Positions 34,225-46,520 of a stretch of 64,000 nucleotides of DNA are shown here, one piece after another (within the stretch, counting starts at the first letter, position 1; every line of letters begins with the position of its first letter). The DNA comes from Rachycentron canadum (lineage: Eukaryota; Chordata; Actinopteri; Carangiformes; Rachycentridae), in contig CM076669.1 of assembly GCA_038496675.1 (NCBI GenBank), forward strand, positions 14,091,549-14,155,548. Direction: 5' to 3'. Made by a program: the position numbers and the translations under genes. A model generated the notes under the pieces. It was not told the DNA's origin, ran no database searches, and saw only the letters and a program-made list of their open reading frames with translations.

Positions 34225-34770
34225 ATGGATACACATTAGAGAACTAAATGTCATGGCTAAATGGTTGAAACAGCTAATAAATAATTTATTGGCTAAAAGT
34301 GATGCCTGATTGGTTTTGATAGTTAGCTACAGTAATGGATAGAGTTAGCTACAATGGTTATCTAACCAAGGTTGAAAAAGTTATCTGCAAGTGATGGTTA
34401 ATAGATTTAAACAGCCATTGGATAACAGGTAAACTAGTGGTGGCTAAATGGTTGAAATAGCTAGCTGACAATAATTGTTAAATATCTAGCTAGAGCGGTT
34501 AACTAAGGTTGAAAATACTGGGAAATTGGCTGAAGCAGCTGATATATACACAGTTAAAGAAGTTAAGTGAAGGTCAAATTGTTGGAATAGTAACAGTAAT
34601 GGAGAAATATTTAGCAAGATTTGTTAGCTAACTAAGGTTGAAATACTCAGGTGAAAGTAATGGCTGAATGATCAAGCTCAAAGCAATGTTGTTAGTAATG
34701 GCTAATGGTTGAGCAGCTAACAATAATAAATAAATGGTTGAAATAGCCGAAAATAATTGACAGACGTTTG
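34225..34770. repeat. Degenerate minisatellite, period about 130 bp
   Basis: AAC(C/T)AAGGTTGAAA recurs at 34364, 34501 and 34630 (spacing 137 and 129). GGCTAAATGGTTGAAA(C/T)AGC recurs at 34255 and 34442, with weaker forms near 34530, 34663 and 34733. The unit mixes GGCTAA, GTTGAAA, TAGCTA and AATAA words. Non-coding. Confidence 0.6.
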
Positions 34771-36240
34771 AAACATTCAGCTTCTGCCACTCCACATAGT
34801 TATAGTTACCAAACTGTCCTTGACAGTAACACCTTAATTGTCCATAAAAGTGTTGTAATAACATACACTTATATCATAAATGGTAACTGTACGAACATGC
34901 CTGCCAAAAAAAGACCTGGAAACCACAGACCTACATTGATATCTCTGGACCTGCATTGCGTCACATTAGTATCTATGTTATTTTATGTTTTTACGACTGC
35001 TGCACATCAGTAATCACATGTTTGTAAAGACACAGCCACGTCACACATTCAGGCCAGTGGATGTTTTCATGATGTAGTTTTTAACAAATTTCTACATTTC
35101 TAGTTGGCCTTTTGATGTAAAGGTGGGATTCAGCCATTGTCACATTATCCTTTAACATCATCAGTGGCTTTGAGCATGTGACAGTATAGATGGTCAGCAG
35201 CTGACAGTATCAGATATCAGATAGAAGGCTGTATTGAACATGTTGGCTAAGCTTTGTTGACTATGATTCGTATGAATATGAAGCAGTGTGGTACCATGAT
35301 AGAGTGCACGCACATGCTCAAGTTGACCTTGTGGTTTTTGTTTCTGTTTTGTAAGGAATGCATTACCTTGCGGTGAAGTGAAAACTCATCCCTTTCTCTT
35401 TGTGCAAAGGCCATTGATGGGGAGATTTTGCCCTGAATGGAGAGGATAAGTTATTCAGCAGGCCTTGAATGGAGCAGAGCAGATTAAATAGACCATGTGT
35501 TATCCCTGATTACACCGGTGGTAAAATAAAAGCTCTTTTACGTGATGCTCTGCATAGTTTCATCACTGTAACAGAAATAGTCTTTTAACAGTGAGTCAGA
35601 CAAATGTTTTGTTTTGTGCCACGTTCATTAGTAGATCATGGATTTCACAGTTCCAATGCTTTAATAGTCATCATGAATACAAAAGTATTGTGCTGGATTT
35701 CAGCTTTAGGTGTCGTTAGAGGGAAAAGAGAAGTGGGGAGTTTATTTTGTTTTGCTCTGAGTTGACTGTGAAACATAGGTTTCACATATCCTGTGTTTAT
35801 CCTCTATTCACTGTCATGTCTTTTCAATAGAAATCCTCTTAATTTTACTTTAAAGAAATATTTTTTTTTTCAAATGTTTGATATACCAGTGAGTAAACAG
35901 AGCTGTTTTACTTGGGCAGTTTGCAATGTTAAGGCCCAAGTGAATGCTATGTACAGTCTCCAGTGTTTGTTGTGTAGGTGTGACTTTAAATGTCTAGTTA
36001 GGCTAGCAGCCGAAAAACAGGAAATTACACATGCATTTTGAAGCATGCAACAGTTTATCTCTATAGATAGTTAGATATGTCTTCCCTCAAAGATCTGTCC
36101 ACTAACTAGTCAATAAGAAGGGTACTGAGTGTGTTTCCTCTTACAATTCAAAGGGATAAAGGTTAATCTGGTTACTATAAAGTACCTGATTTGCCTGAAT
36201 TGATTGGGTGTCTTTACCTGCCAGCCCTGTGATAGTCTGT
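34771..36240. other. Intergenic, no gene seen
   Basis: AT-rich, without recognised coding or repeat content. Confidence 0.5.
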
Positions 36241-36284
36241 TGGGATTGAAGTCAGCCCTCTTGCGGCTTAAAGGATCAGTAGTA

Positions 36285-36400
36285 TGGCTAATGAATGAAT
36301 AAATCTCCACATCTATGCAGATGACACTCACCTCTATGTTGCAAGACAGCCCACTGACTGTTTACAACTCTCAAACTTACTGTACTCAGATATTATGCAC
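36285..36400 (+). mobile_element. Small LINE reverse-transcriptase fragment
   Basis: Plus-strand frame at 36309-36360 reads HIYADDTHLYVARQPTD. YADDTHLY is the catalytic palm motif of L2/CR1-type reverse transcriptases. Flanking sequence is too decayed to extend the match. Confidence 0.65.
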
Positions 36401-36579
36401 GGTAAAGTGTAGAGGTGGCACAGCTGCACATAAAGTCAATGAAAAATGATGTGATATGATCTGATGCTCAAATAAATATCAGCACATATTAAAGCTGTGC
36501 AAACACGGTTTAGGAAGTGCACTGAGATGCACAAAATCTTCACATTTAGAGGTTGTATCACTAGGAGGGAAATTTAATA

Positions 36580-36765
36580 TTTTCTTGGCATTATTGCCTT
36601 TATTGGAAACTGTACAGTGGAGATCAACAACAGGAAGTTTATTGAGGGACACTGGGATGAGAAGAGACAAAGGTCCCTGGATGAAATTGGAACCAGGATG
36701 TTGTGGTTACATGGAATGAGCTTTGCACTATGGGGGACCCAGGACGGCCCTGCCAAAGTTGTTAT
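36580..36765. repeat. Decayed fish SINE-like repeat
   Basis: Contains TTGGCATTATTGCCTTTATT, then an AGGAAGTTTATTGAGGGACA stretch and GAACCAGGATGTTGTGGTTA. These match the layout of a very common fish repeat (GCCTTTATTGGA...GAACCCAGGATG...GGTTACATGG) whose end is tRNA-like. Diverged. Confidence 0.55.
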
Positions 36766-37369
36766 TCTGAGCATAGAAGACTGGGTGCACTAAGAGAGAC
36801 AGTTTTATCATTGGGTTTAACTGGAAAAATGAAATAATGTTGCAATTTATAATTTAGTCATCGCTGATACCCAGTGATACCACACCATCTGTGTACACAG
36901 ATGTACACTGCAAAGTCAGAGTCTTCAAATTTGCAGACTCTGCTGCTAATGTTGGCATTCATCATCCAGTTGAGGAAAGAAGTCATGATGCAATGTCTTC
37001 AAAGTGTGTGTGACTCATTCTGAATGCCTGGGTATGGAGATCCAAAACAAAAGATACAAATCTATGTGAATTAGACTGCGAGATAGATCATAATTACAGT
37101 AGGTGCCAACCACCTTGGCAGCCGAGACACTAACATCATACCCTTAGGGCTGACAGAAACATTAGATTAGTGGCTGGACTGTTAAATCTCAAAAGAGGAA
37201 GTGTTGCCAGGTTGGATTCAGTGCCTGAGATTCTCTTGCCATTATTAGAAAACAGCAGCTTACTTCTTGTTATATCAATGGCCTGACTCTTTGTAAAGCC
37301 TCACCAAGTTAATAGGTTAGAGTTAGCTAATTGGATCATCCTGGGCTGCAGACACACGACAAATAAGGA

Positions 37370-37660
37370 TGGATAAAAGTAAAGAGGAGCTGGGGAGTCA
37401 AGAGAGAAAATACAGAAGGAAAGGAGAGGAACAAAGAAAGCAATGAAAAATAAGAAAAACATGAGGGAAAATCAGGAAAAGTCAAGAGAGGAAGATGGGA
37501 GAGGCTGGATGCTAAGGCAAAAAGGGAGGGGAAAGGACAGAGGAGAGGAGAGAACGGGAGGCCTGAGGAGGAGAGGAAAAGAGGAGGGGAGAAAGGGTGT
37601 GAGGAGAGAAGTGATGAGGAGTAAAGACTGAGGAAGAACTTGAGAGAATGTACAGAAGTA
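37370..37660. repeat. Purine-rich (GA) asymmetric tract
   Basis: About 290 bp where the plus strand is overwhelmingly A/G (AGGAGAGGAGAGAACGGGAG and similar), with few pyrimidine interruptions. Minus-strand frames over it are Ser/Phe/Leu-rich artefacts. Confidence 0.8.
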
Positions 37661-37715
37661 AAAATGGCGACCACGCATCGTGAGCAATGTCACGTCCACC
37701 TGAACACGCCCTACT

Positions 37716-37800
37716 CCTGTGCCTCCTCCTCCTCCTCCTCCTCCGACTCCTCCAACTCCTCTCTCCGCAGTTTCTTTTTCCTTTGCCTCTACATGAATAA
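37716..37800. repeat. (CTC)n pyrimidine-rich tract
   Basis: CCTCCTCCTCCTCCTCCTCC and derivatives, then TTTCTTTTTCCTTTGCC. Opposite strand bias to the neighbouring GA tract. Confidence 0.8.
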
Positions 37801-38209
37801 TTGATCCCAGAGAGTGATGTGTGGAGGCTCACGTAGTCTCAGCAAGGCAGAGAAGAAAAAAAAAACCTTCTAGGGCGGGAAATGCCACTGAGGGAGGGAA
37901 CTAAAAGCAGCAGAGAGGATGAAGTAGTCACCACCTACATGTTGATTCATCTGTTTCCTCCTCGATGAAGTCAGTGCCTTGCACATTTCTCATTGGCAAA
38001 AGTAATCTATTTGATTTGATTAAAATGTCCTTGTGTGGAGTAATTTATGCCAAATGCTAAAATTTGAATTTGGTTTCACTTGATCAATGCAGCACTTCAC
38101 TGGAGGCTGATGTAGTCCCATGCAAAGTAGTGTGTAAATGTCAATCAGGAAGTTTTTGAGCAGACTGGCACTCCTAAAGATAAAAGTTGGTGACTGGTGT
38201 AGTCAAGAT

Positions 38210-38522
38210 AAAATATTGCCCCCAGGCAGCAATAATCTCATAGCATTAAATTTAAATTGGCCATTGCCATCTTGGTTTTTTGGAGGAGAAGGTGGAGCTG
38301 AGGAGGAGTGAGGGGTTGATCTGACCTGCTCTGTACTCTGTCCTGATTGGGTGGTACAGTCTGTCAATCACACAGTATGTCTATTTTCCTCTAAATGTGA
38401 CCATTTAAAAAATAAACATCATGTTGTATTAAAGAAGAAATAAAACTAGAGACCATAAACTTATTAGGAAAATATTACTGAGAATCAAGTGGGAGGTAGG
38501 GCCATTTTCACATAGACTATTA
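38210..38522 (-). repeat. Dispersed repeat family 3, reverse copy
   Basis: The reverse complement matches 54170-54480: CTCCTCAGCTCCACCTTCTC, AGAGGAAAATAGAC and CCTAATAAGTTTATGGTCTC all align. It lacks about 20 bp found in the other copy. Confidence 0.7.
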
Positions 38523-41500
38523 CAACCAGCGCAGTGACAATAACACACCACAGCCATTAAATCTGGGTTTAATTACATGGAACGAAATCTGATTCTTAAG
38601 CCATAATTATGAGTTGTAGGTGAATGCTATTTACAAGTTAGCATCTTATAATTATGATAACTGCATTATGACATGGCATATGTTACACTTGTTAAAGTGA
38701 GGAAACCTTCATGATTGTACAGCTAATTTGCAGCACAGCTCTGAACAACTTTGAAGCAGCAGAGACCGAACAAAAACAGTCAATTTATTGGCTTTTAAAG
38801 GAAGATAATAAGGAGAAAGACAGTTATATGATCTATTCGCTAAGTAGAACTGCTGAGTCAGGTGATAATGCACTGTGGGGTCAATTACTATGAGCCACAT
38901 CTTTCACATTGGACAATGTAAAGTGATCCATTGTGAATGAAAAAATATTGATTAGTGCAGCTTTAAGATGACCAGGGTTTCATCCATTACTGATTGTTCC
39001 ATTAACACCAGCACATCCATTGGAATGCTTAAATCCCATATAAACCATTGAACACAGAGGATTTACTTTTGTTTAGGTGTCAAATTGAAAATGTTTAGTG
39101 ATAATTTATGCAAAAAAAGAAGAACATGGCTGTACCCACACAATAGAGGAAGTTTGCCATTTTATATTGCTGTATAGTGAGAATTATTATACCATATATA
39201 GTGGAATCAAAGTATCAATGCACCATGAAAATTAGTGTACAACCAATGGACACTAACTAACTGGAGGTGTTATTCAAGTTTGCTGATGAGCAGCTCACTA
39301 TATAGTCTTGTACACAGAAGTCCCTGGAGTGAGCAGGAAGGAGTGAATGAGTGAGTGATTTTGAACACAACCTATGACATGAAGATGATCGTATAGGAAG
39401 TGAACAGATCGGCCTCTTTCGGTGGCAGCTTCTGGAGAAAGTGGACAGTTCTGATAACTACCTCAGTGCAGTTTTGTCAGCTTTAGCTGATGTGTTCATT
39501 TTGGCTCTGTTTTTGATCTTTGTATACATGTTTCAGCAGGTCGGTGGTGCTGCATTCAGAGTCTAGCATAGCTGATGCATATGTTGATGATGGTGCAACT
39601 CAACCACTGAAACTATTTCTGTCAGGAGGAAATGTTTGCCCTCACCTTGACAATTACACAAGCTACACAATGTTTAACTCAAAAACATGCATGCACAAAT
39701 GTTTGTAGTGCAGCAAATAGTGCAGTCTACATTTTCATTGGTGCTTTTCACCAAATTTTCTAAAAAGAGACACTGGAAAAATACCATCTCCCCAAAAAGA
39801 ATCATTGGATCGAGTCAAAGTGCGTGCAGACTGAATGTGGGCAGTTACTTGTGTTTGGACAGGGCATACTTTGTGCTCAGTGAGAGGAAAAACACAGGAA
39901 TGAACTGATTTTGCCTCCGTTGGTGACCCAGACGGATGTAGTGATGTTTTGTCAGTGCAACAAGAGTTCATTGATTCTGAGCAGCCTGCAGCTATTGTGT
40001 TTATATCTATGTGTGTTGTATTCTAGTGGCCAAATGCAGGAGGAGGCCAAGTCCATGGATGACATGACATGCAGGTTCGAGACTGAGGAAAATAAGAATT
40101 TCACAGCCAGTTATGAATTCACAACAACAAAAATAATAATAACAATAATAATAACAATAACAACAACAATAATAATAATATATAACATGTATAATATATA
40201 TATAAGAATAAATAAATAAAATTACACCAGAAATGTGTTTAGGCTGCTAAACACTGATGAGTATATAGTTATCATTTAAAATATTATTTTAGAAACATAA
40301 CAATGAATAAAAAAAAAAAAAAAACTGAAATAATTCTGGCGAAGTGTATTTGAAATATCCTGTTGTTTTAGACCCCCAGAAATAAAATAAAACATTTTCA
40401 CAAATAATGTTCAGTGTTATATTTTTGTAACATAATGTTATGATATGTAACATATACAGAGTAAATATTATTAATTTAAAACTATAAATATATCTATAAA
40501 TAATGAATTTGCTTTTTATTTTTAAATAAAAATATTGCTATTTTTCACCTTGCTATTGTTTTAATTTATTTAATTTAAATAGTTTTAACATGCAGCTCCT
40601 TTGAGTTTTATTTACATCCACACATGCACATTTATATTAAAGAGGAATTTATGACTTCCTGTCTCTGGAGCTGCCAAACCTCACCTTTATACCAACCTAT
40701 AAATACAGAGGAGGGTGAGTGGCACTCTGGGGTGAGCCAGATTGGCGGTGAGCTGCCTTATGTCACAGATCCAAATCACCCAAGGAGCCAATTGTGCCAC
40801 CCAGTTGTTCTGTGTACCAACAACAGCTCACTGTTTACACTTGAGGATTTTAGTTAATGATGTTATGCAACTGTGGAGCTACAGCAGGTTCATGCTGTGG
40901 GTGTTCTAGTCGAGAGGTCACCATATTGTTACATTACTGACAGGACATATGTACATATGCTACAGTACTGGACAGGTAAAATGAATATTCACTGCACTGT
41001 TTATCTTCATGTTATCACTTTAACAACCAGTGAACATTAAACAATTATTTCATAAAAATTTTAAAAAGCCTCTAATGAAAATTCAGATGGCTTCGGAGGT
41101 AACCACAAGTCACCTGGGAAGTCTCGAATGACTGTAATCAACTTCTTGATTTTAAAATTGCTGCAATTGGATTTTGAAATGCCAATTGCTAAACTTGTTC
41201 AAACTATAGTTCACAGGCCTCTCACAGGTCCAGCCCTTGTCCTGTCATTTGAAGTGAACGCTAATGACACACAAAGCATAATCAACATGGGTTAAAGTTG
41301 TGAAATCACATCAGTTGAAATAAGAAATTAAATGATGAGCTGAAAGTGCTGATGAACACACTTCTTGCTTTATGCCAGATAAAGTATCAGTCACCAACTT
41401 TACAAGTTAAGATGACTGCAGTGTTAACGAATGAGTGAATAAATAACAGTTAAAAACTATGGATAAGATTTCATGAGGTAAGACATGTTGTAAAAAACAA

Positions 41501-44395
41501 ATGAACGAATGGGAAAGATGACATGGTGCCATTGTACAAAAAAAAAATGAGCTAAGCTGAATTTGAAATGTGTTTGAACTAAATTACTTCAAATCGTGAC
41601 AGAACATCAAGTGCCTTCGTGTCAGAACTGCTTATCCTAAACATTGTGAAAAACATTGTGGTAAAATTGAATTTCTCCTGTCTGATGGCACGATACCTGA
41701 CACCCCACTTGACCTCCTGTGTGCTAATGTTGCCTGCGTCAGTGGAACAAATGTTCATGAACCTGAGTCATTACAAAAGAGCTGTATTGTTCAGAGTTAC
41801 AATACATCATTATTTTTGAGGAAGAAACTGTCAAAACACAAAAGACAGACAGTAACTCTTAATGCCCAGTCTTCTGCAATAGGTTGACAGAGGTGAAGTG
41901 TAGCTGAAATTCCTGTCTTGCAAGGAACCGCTCCAGAAATCTCTCATCACACTTTATCATATTGATATTATTTTTTCTTTTGGAGCGTCCGATATTACAA
42001 TTACCACAAACCCTCTGTCATATATGCACAGCTAACCCAAAGTTATGACGCGCTGAGCGTGTTTTCGTTAAGCTGTTGGTTGATAACTGACACGTTCATC
42101 AGCGTCACAGCAGGTGGATCATTCCAGGAAACTTGTAACCACTGTGATCCTCTGTTCTCTCCGCTGTGGGGCCAATGGTCTTTACCAGGATCCTTTGCAA
42201 ACCAGCTTCCTATCTGCATTTCTCTGCTTCATCATCTCAATCATCTCAAGTCATGCTGTGGTCCTCAAGACAGAAAATTAAACACTTAATGTAATGTAAA
42301 CACAACCTTACTAACATTAACATACCAGTAGTTTAAGTCAATGAGAGCAAAATACCAAACCAGCAACATCTTTTCAAATCTTTCAGTCTTGCAGGTATAG
42401 TCAGATGTGTGTTTGCTGCAGGACTGTGCAGTCGACTGCTTCCTGATCCACCAAAGCTCCATGTGACAGCAGCTCTAACGCTGAACATATCATGACAGTA
42501 TGTGCTCTTAGCCGCTCTATATCCTCTTAACTCTCAGGATGCATGGCCCACTAATGTAACCCTGATCTCTATATGGGACATTAAGAACAACATGCACAGC
42601 GCAAGTGAACATATAAATTAACATTATATTTAAAGTATTCAATTTTTGATCTATGTTGTGATCTAGCACTAAGAGCGCTGTTTCATTTTACCTGAAGAAA
42701 GCTGTGAAAAATATTTGCATTTTTAAAGAGAGACTTTTCCCACTGAGAGCACAAAAAGTATCCCACTCAAATTCTATCTATTCTATCAAATTCATGTATC
42801 CTTAAGGTATCTGTGATATCCACTTATTAGACAGGTACAGTATATCAGACTGTTATTGACATTGTGATGTCTTATCCTTTCTGTCCACAGCTAAAGTGCA
42901 TTCCTGTGGAAAACCTTGATGTGCTTGTGCAGTGTGTTTTAACACCATCTGTCAAAGGCAACACCTTGGCTGCTGTTGACGCTGCTGAGTAAGGAGTGGT
43001 TCAGCAGCACATTATGTCTGATGATTTACTAATGTCACCACTCTGGTTTCACTCGACAGTTTTTTGTTCTTTGATTGGCGTTAGGAGGCTCTGGTATGTT
43101 GATGACCGAGAAAATCTTCTCAAATCTCAGTCTTGATAATAGAAAAAGATATAATGGAAACATCTTGAAAGTCTTGTGACACTAACGTCACCTCCCTTCA
43201 AAAAGTTGGAATAGGAGACTTGAAAGTGACTGTAGCTGTAGATCAAAGTCAACCGTCAGAAGGCTGTGCTGCAGTGTGAGTCCTCTCTGAGCATATGCAT
43301 AAGGTGAAAGCACCTCACACGGCAGACACAGTGTGGAGGACCGACTTTAATCATTATTATTATTATTTAGTATGTTTGCAGTGTAAAGAACTGAGAGAGG
43401 TAGAGTGACCATGCAAGAGAGCATCTATCACTGATTGCTAACTGGGCAGTTTTAACTCACAAATTCATTTAATCTCTTTCTGGGAAATAAAGCAATGCAG
43501 TTTGAATGGGTTCACTGTGAATTACATTTGAAACATGCTGCATATTTACCCTTGGTAAGTCATTAGCAAAATCTGAGCAGTGATAAATGATACATTTCTA
43601 CATTTTTGGGTTTTCATTGGATAACTTTACTCTTCCTCCTCATTCATTTCATATGGCTGTTTGAATAATGGTATTCACTTCAAACACAACGCATATTATG
43701 TAGCTGTTTGTCTGTAGTTGGTAGTGATGAAGACAACCAGCTCTTGGAGGCTGTCATTTACTCTAAACCTGAGACACTCCTCTTTGTTATGAGGCGTGTG
43801 GTAGTCAGCCTGCTGTGCGGGATGATTACAGGTTGGCATGTGTGATAAATACATGAGTGCTGGATGACTGAAGTGATCAACAAGTCATAAATATGGATAT
43901 TTGGTGATGTGTTGACTTCTATGTCCAAGTTTCCAGTTATTTGTCACATGTTGCAGTTTGACACTGGGTGCCAGCTCCTGTGAGGACCTTTCACCAGCTG
44001 AAGCTTTACCTTTAAGAAAGTCTCTCACATTATGGAGATACGCTTATTTGCTGAGAAGATTGTGTCTACAACAAAGTCGGGCTTCCTCCTGCTATGAACA
44101 GATGTCGTCATGACTTAGCATAGCATGCCATGGCTAAAGCGGACCAACCTGGACTACTAGGAAAATCTAGATCTAATAGATCTAAAAATGATTTTATAAG
44201 GGATTATGTGCTAGACAATTTCGTGGCTGGCAACAGTCTTGTCTTCACCATGAGGGAAAGTTACTGTACTAATTATGAATTATTACCAATAATTAATAAT
44301 TTCCAATTATTAATAAGTAACATATCAAAGGTTGTTTACATCATTTTAGCACTATGCTAAGATAACCTAGCTACAGTTAGCCCACAGACATGAAA
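38523..44395. other. Long intergenic stretch, no gene seen
   Basis: AT-rich. It includes an AAT/AAC-rich low-complexity block (about 40120-40215), an A/T-rich block to about 40600 and a short (ATT)n at 43352-43366. Open frames up to about 100 codons lack splice-consistent neighbours or recognisable similarity. Confidence 0.5.
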
Positions 44396-44402
44396 GTGGA
44401 TA

Positions 44403-44403
<1 letters not shown>

Positions 44404-44473
<70 letters not shown>
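44404..44473. repeat. (CA)n(TA)n microsatellite
   Basis: About 28 CA units directly followed by a (TA)n run. Confidence 0.95.
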
Positions 44474-45499
44474 AATAACCTGTATTGTTGTTTTATTTGT
44501 GATCTGAATATCAACCTACAGCTATTGTTGCTTCACAGCTTCACAAGGAAACAAACTCGACAAAAACAAACACTGTAAACTGTACCGGAAGATTAAACCA
44601 CACTATAGGTCACTATACATGCAGTTGTTATCTGTGAGCCCATACACATTTATGTGTATATGGGTGTGTGTGGGTGTGTGTGTGTTTAGAGGAATGGTCA
44701 CAGTTAATCTGTCTGACTGACTGTCTAGTAGTGAGTCTGCATTGAGATCAGTGTGTCCTGTTAAATTCATAATGCCATCTAATCTGAAGTGAAAGACTTT
44801 CCTCACATCTGTAGAGGACGGGCTGAAGATTAACACCAAACAACATAAAGGGAAAACACACAAACAGACACACACTTAGTTAGTTGTGAGGAAACTCACA
44901 AGACATCATGCATTCCCCTGACCTTGACCATCATAAAGAAGTTGCTCTTTATTGACCATTTAAGTCAAAGTCCTCGCTAGAATACAAAAGCCCACACACA
45001 CCCTTTTGGAAAAATTCCCAGCATGACTCACTTTCTGAGACCACACAGATGAGTGAGTCAGTCACACATGTGACAGGAAGGGAAATCAAGCCTCTCTCTT
45101 GCTGCCCCCTTAGTTGTGCTTGTGATATGAAGGGACTGCGTGCCCTCTTCAGGAAAGTGCAACAACAGCTTGATTAAAAAAAAACAAAAACAAAAAACGA
45201 ACAGAGCCATTGTGGGCACCTGACTTGACGTCACAAAGTGTAAAATTCAAACTAAGTGTTACAGTTTATTCACAGTAACACAACAGCGCTGCTTCACCTC
45301 AACCTTCGGCATCTTGATTTCATTACTGAGATGTGGTTCTAATGAGATGGTTTATAGGTCAGTGTCACAGTGGTTTTACATGAACTCAGCAGCAAGGTGA
45401 CTGTGTTTGAACCTTGGCTGCAGGCAGGAATATAGACAGGAAATTCACTGACTAACAGGATTGTGGGTCAGCTGCATGAAGGAGTACAACAAGCAGAGG

Positions 45500-45530
<31 letters not shown>

Positions 45531-46060
45531 TCCTAATTCAGACACGTGCACAGATAGACTATGGTGGATTTTTACCTCAGACTCAGCTATTACATCAGCT
45601 CAGGTCAAACTGAGTAGCAAAGTAATGACACTCAGCCATGTCTACACACAAACAAACAACTGACGTGTAGATAGACCCCACTGGCCCCTGTTCTTTTTAT
45701 ATTGGTGGATGGAGTGAGTTTCATACACCCTTATGTCTACAATGTGTTACACCATCAAACAGCCTCTACATGAGGCGGGGTCAACAGGGTGTATAAGGCT
45801 GAAGTGTATTCAGTGTCTGCGTCCATGAACCAGCCTTGTGATGCTGTACACTCTTAGATTTTATGGTAAATCTATTTGATTGCACCATACTCCTTCTGTC
45901 ACAGTGAATTCCCTTATTTTACAACACATATTGAGTATTACAGTCAATCATAGGTGTTGCAGAGACTTTTGAAGATCTACTGTTCTATCTGAAATATTTT
46001 ATGGGACAGGACCTCAGGTGGCGCTCAAGGAACTGCTCTTCTGGTCTCTGACAAGATGAA
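44474..46060. other. Intergenic, no gene seen
   Basis: Contains a GTGTGTGGGTGTGTG patch (44660-44685) and a (GT)n tract at 45499-45526. Otherwise unremarkable. Confidence 0.5.
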
Positions 46061-46066
46061 TGCCTT

Positions 46067-46180
46067 TTTATATATATATACATATATATATACATATATA
46101 TATATACATATATATATAAAAGGTGCAGGTAAAGGTAAAGGTGTGTATATATATAAACATATATATACACACACACCTTT
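46067..46180. repeat. TA-rich compound repeat with an inverted GGTGCAGGTAAAGG core
   Basis: TATATACATATA runs flank AAAGGTGCAGGTAAAGGTAA at 46119-46138, and CACACACCTTTACCTATAAC at 46171-46190 is inverted to it, so AGGTAAAGGTGTGT and ACACACCTTTACCT can pair. Confidence 0.75.
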
Positions 46181-46239
46181 ACCTATAACCATTATTATCT
46201 TCCCTATAAACAAGCAACAGGAAACACAGCTGTTCCTGG

Positions 46240-46520
46240 TCTCTCTCTTTCTCTCTTCTTCCTCTCCCTCCTCCCTCCATTCACATCCCCTCTTTCTCCT
46301 TTCAACCCAACCAGTTGAGGCAGACGCCTGCCTCCCCCCGTCCAGTTCTGGGAGTTTTTCTTCCCCACTGTTGCCATGTGTGTCTCTTTGTGGGAGCAGA
46401 GGATCACAGAGGTTACAAGTTTCCTGGAACTGACTCTATAATAAAGTAAGGTTTTGACCTTACCTTGTAAAGTACCTTGAGATAATGTATACATACAAAT
46501 GTTATGAAATTGAGTTGGAC
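46240..46520 (+). repeat. Common teleost LINE-tail-like repeat, degenerate
   Basis: The order CAACC..CCAGTTGAGGCAGACG, GCCTCCCCCCGTCCAGTTCT, GGGAGTTTTTCTTCCCCACT, GTTGCCA, GACCTTACCTTGTAAAGTACC, TTGAGATAA and a terminal AAATTGAGTTG matches a repeat abundant in fish genomes, whose intact copies end (AATTG)n. Orientation is plus. Confidence 0.65.

Noticed and set aside
37336..37832. Ser/Leu/Phe-rich minus frames
   Set aside because: Created by the purine-rich tract on the other strand.
39911..40219. 102-codon plus frame
   Set aside because: Half of it is AAT/AAC low complexity.
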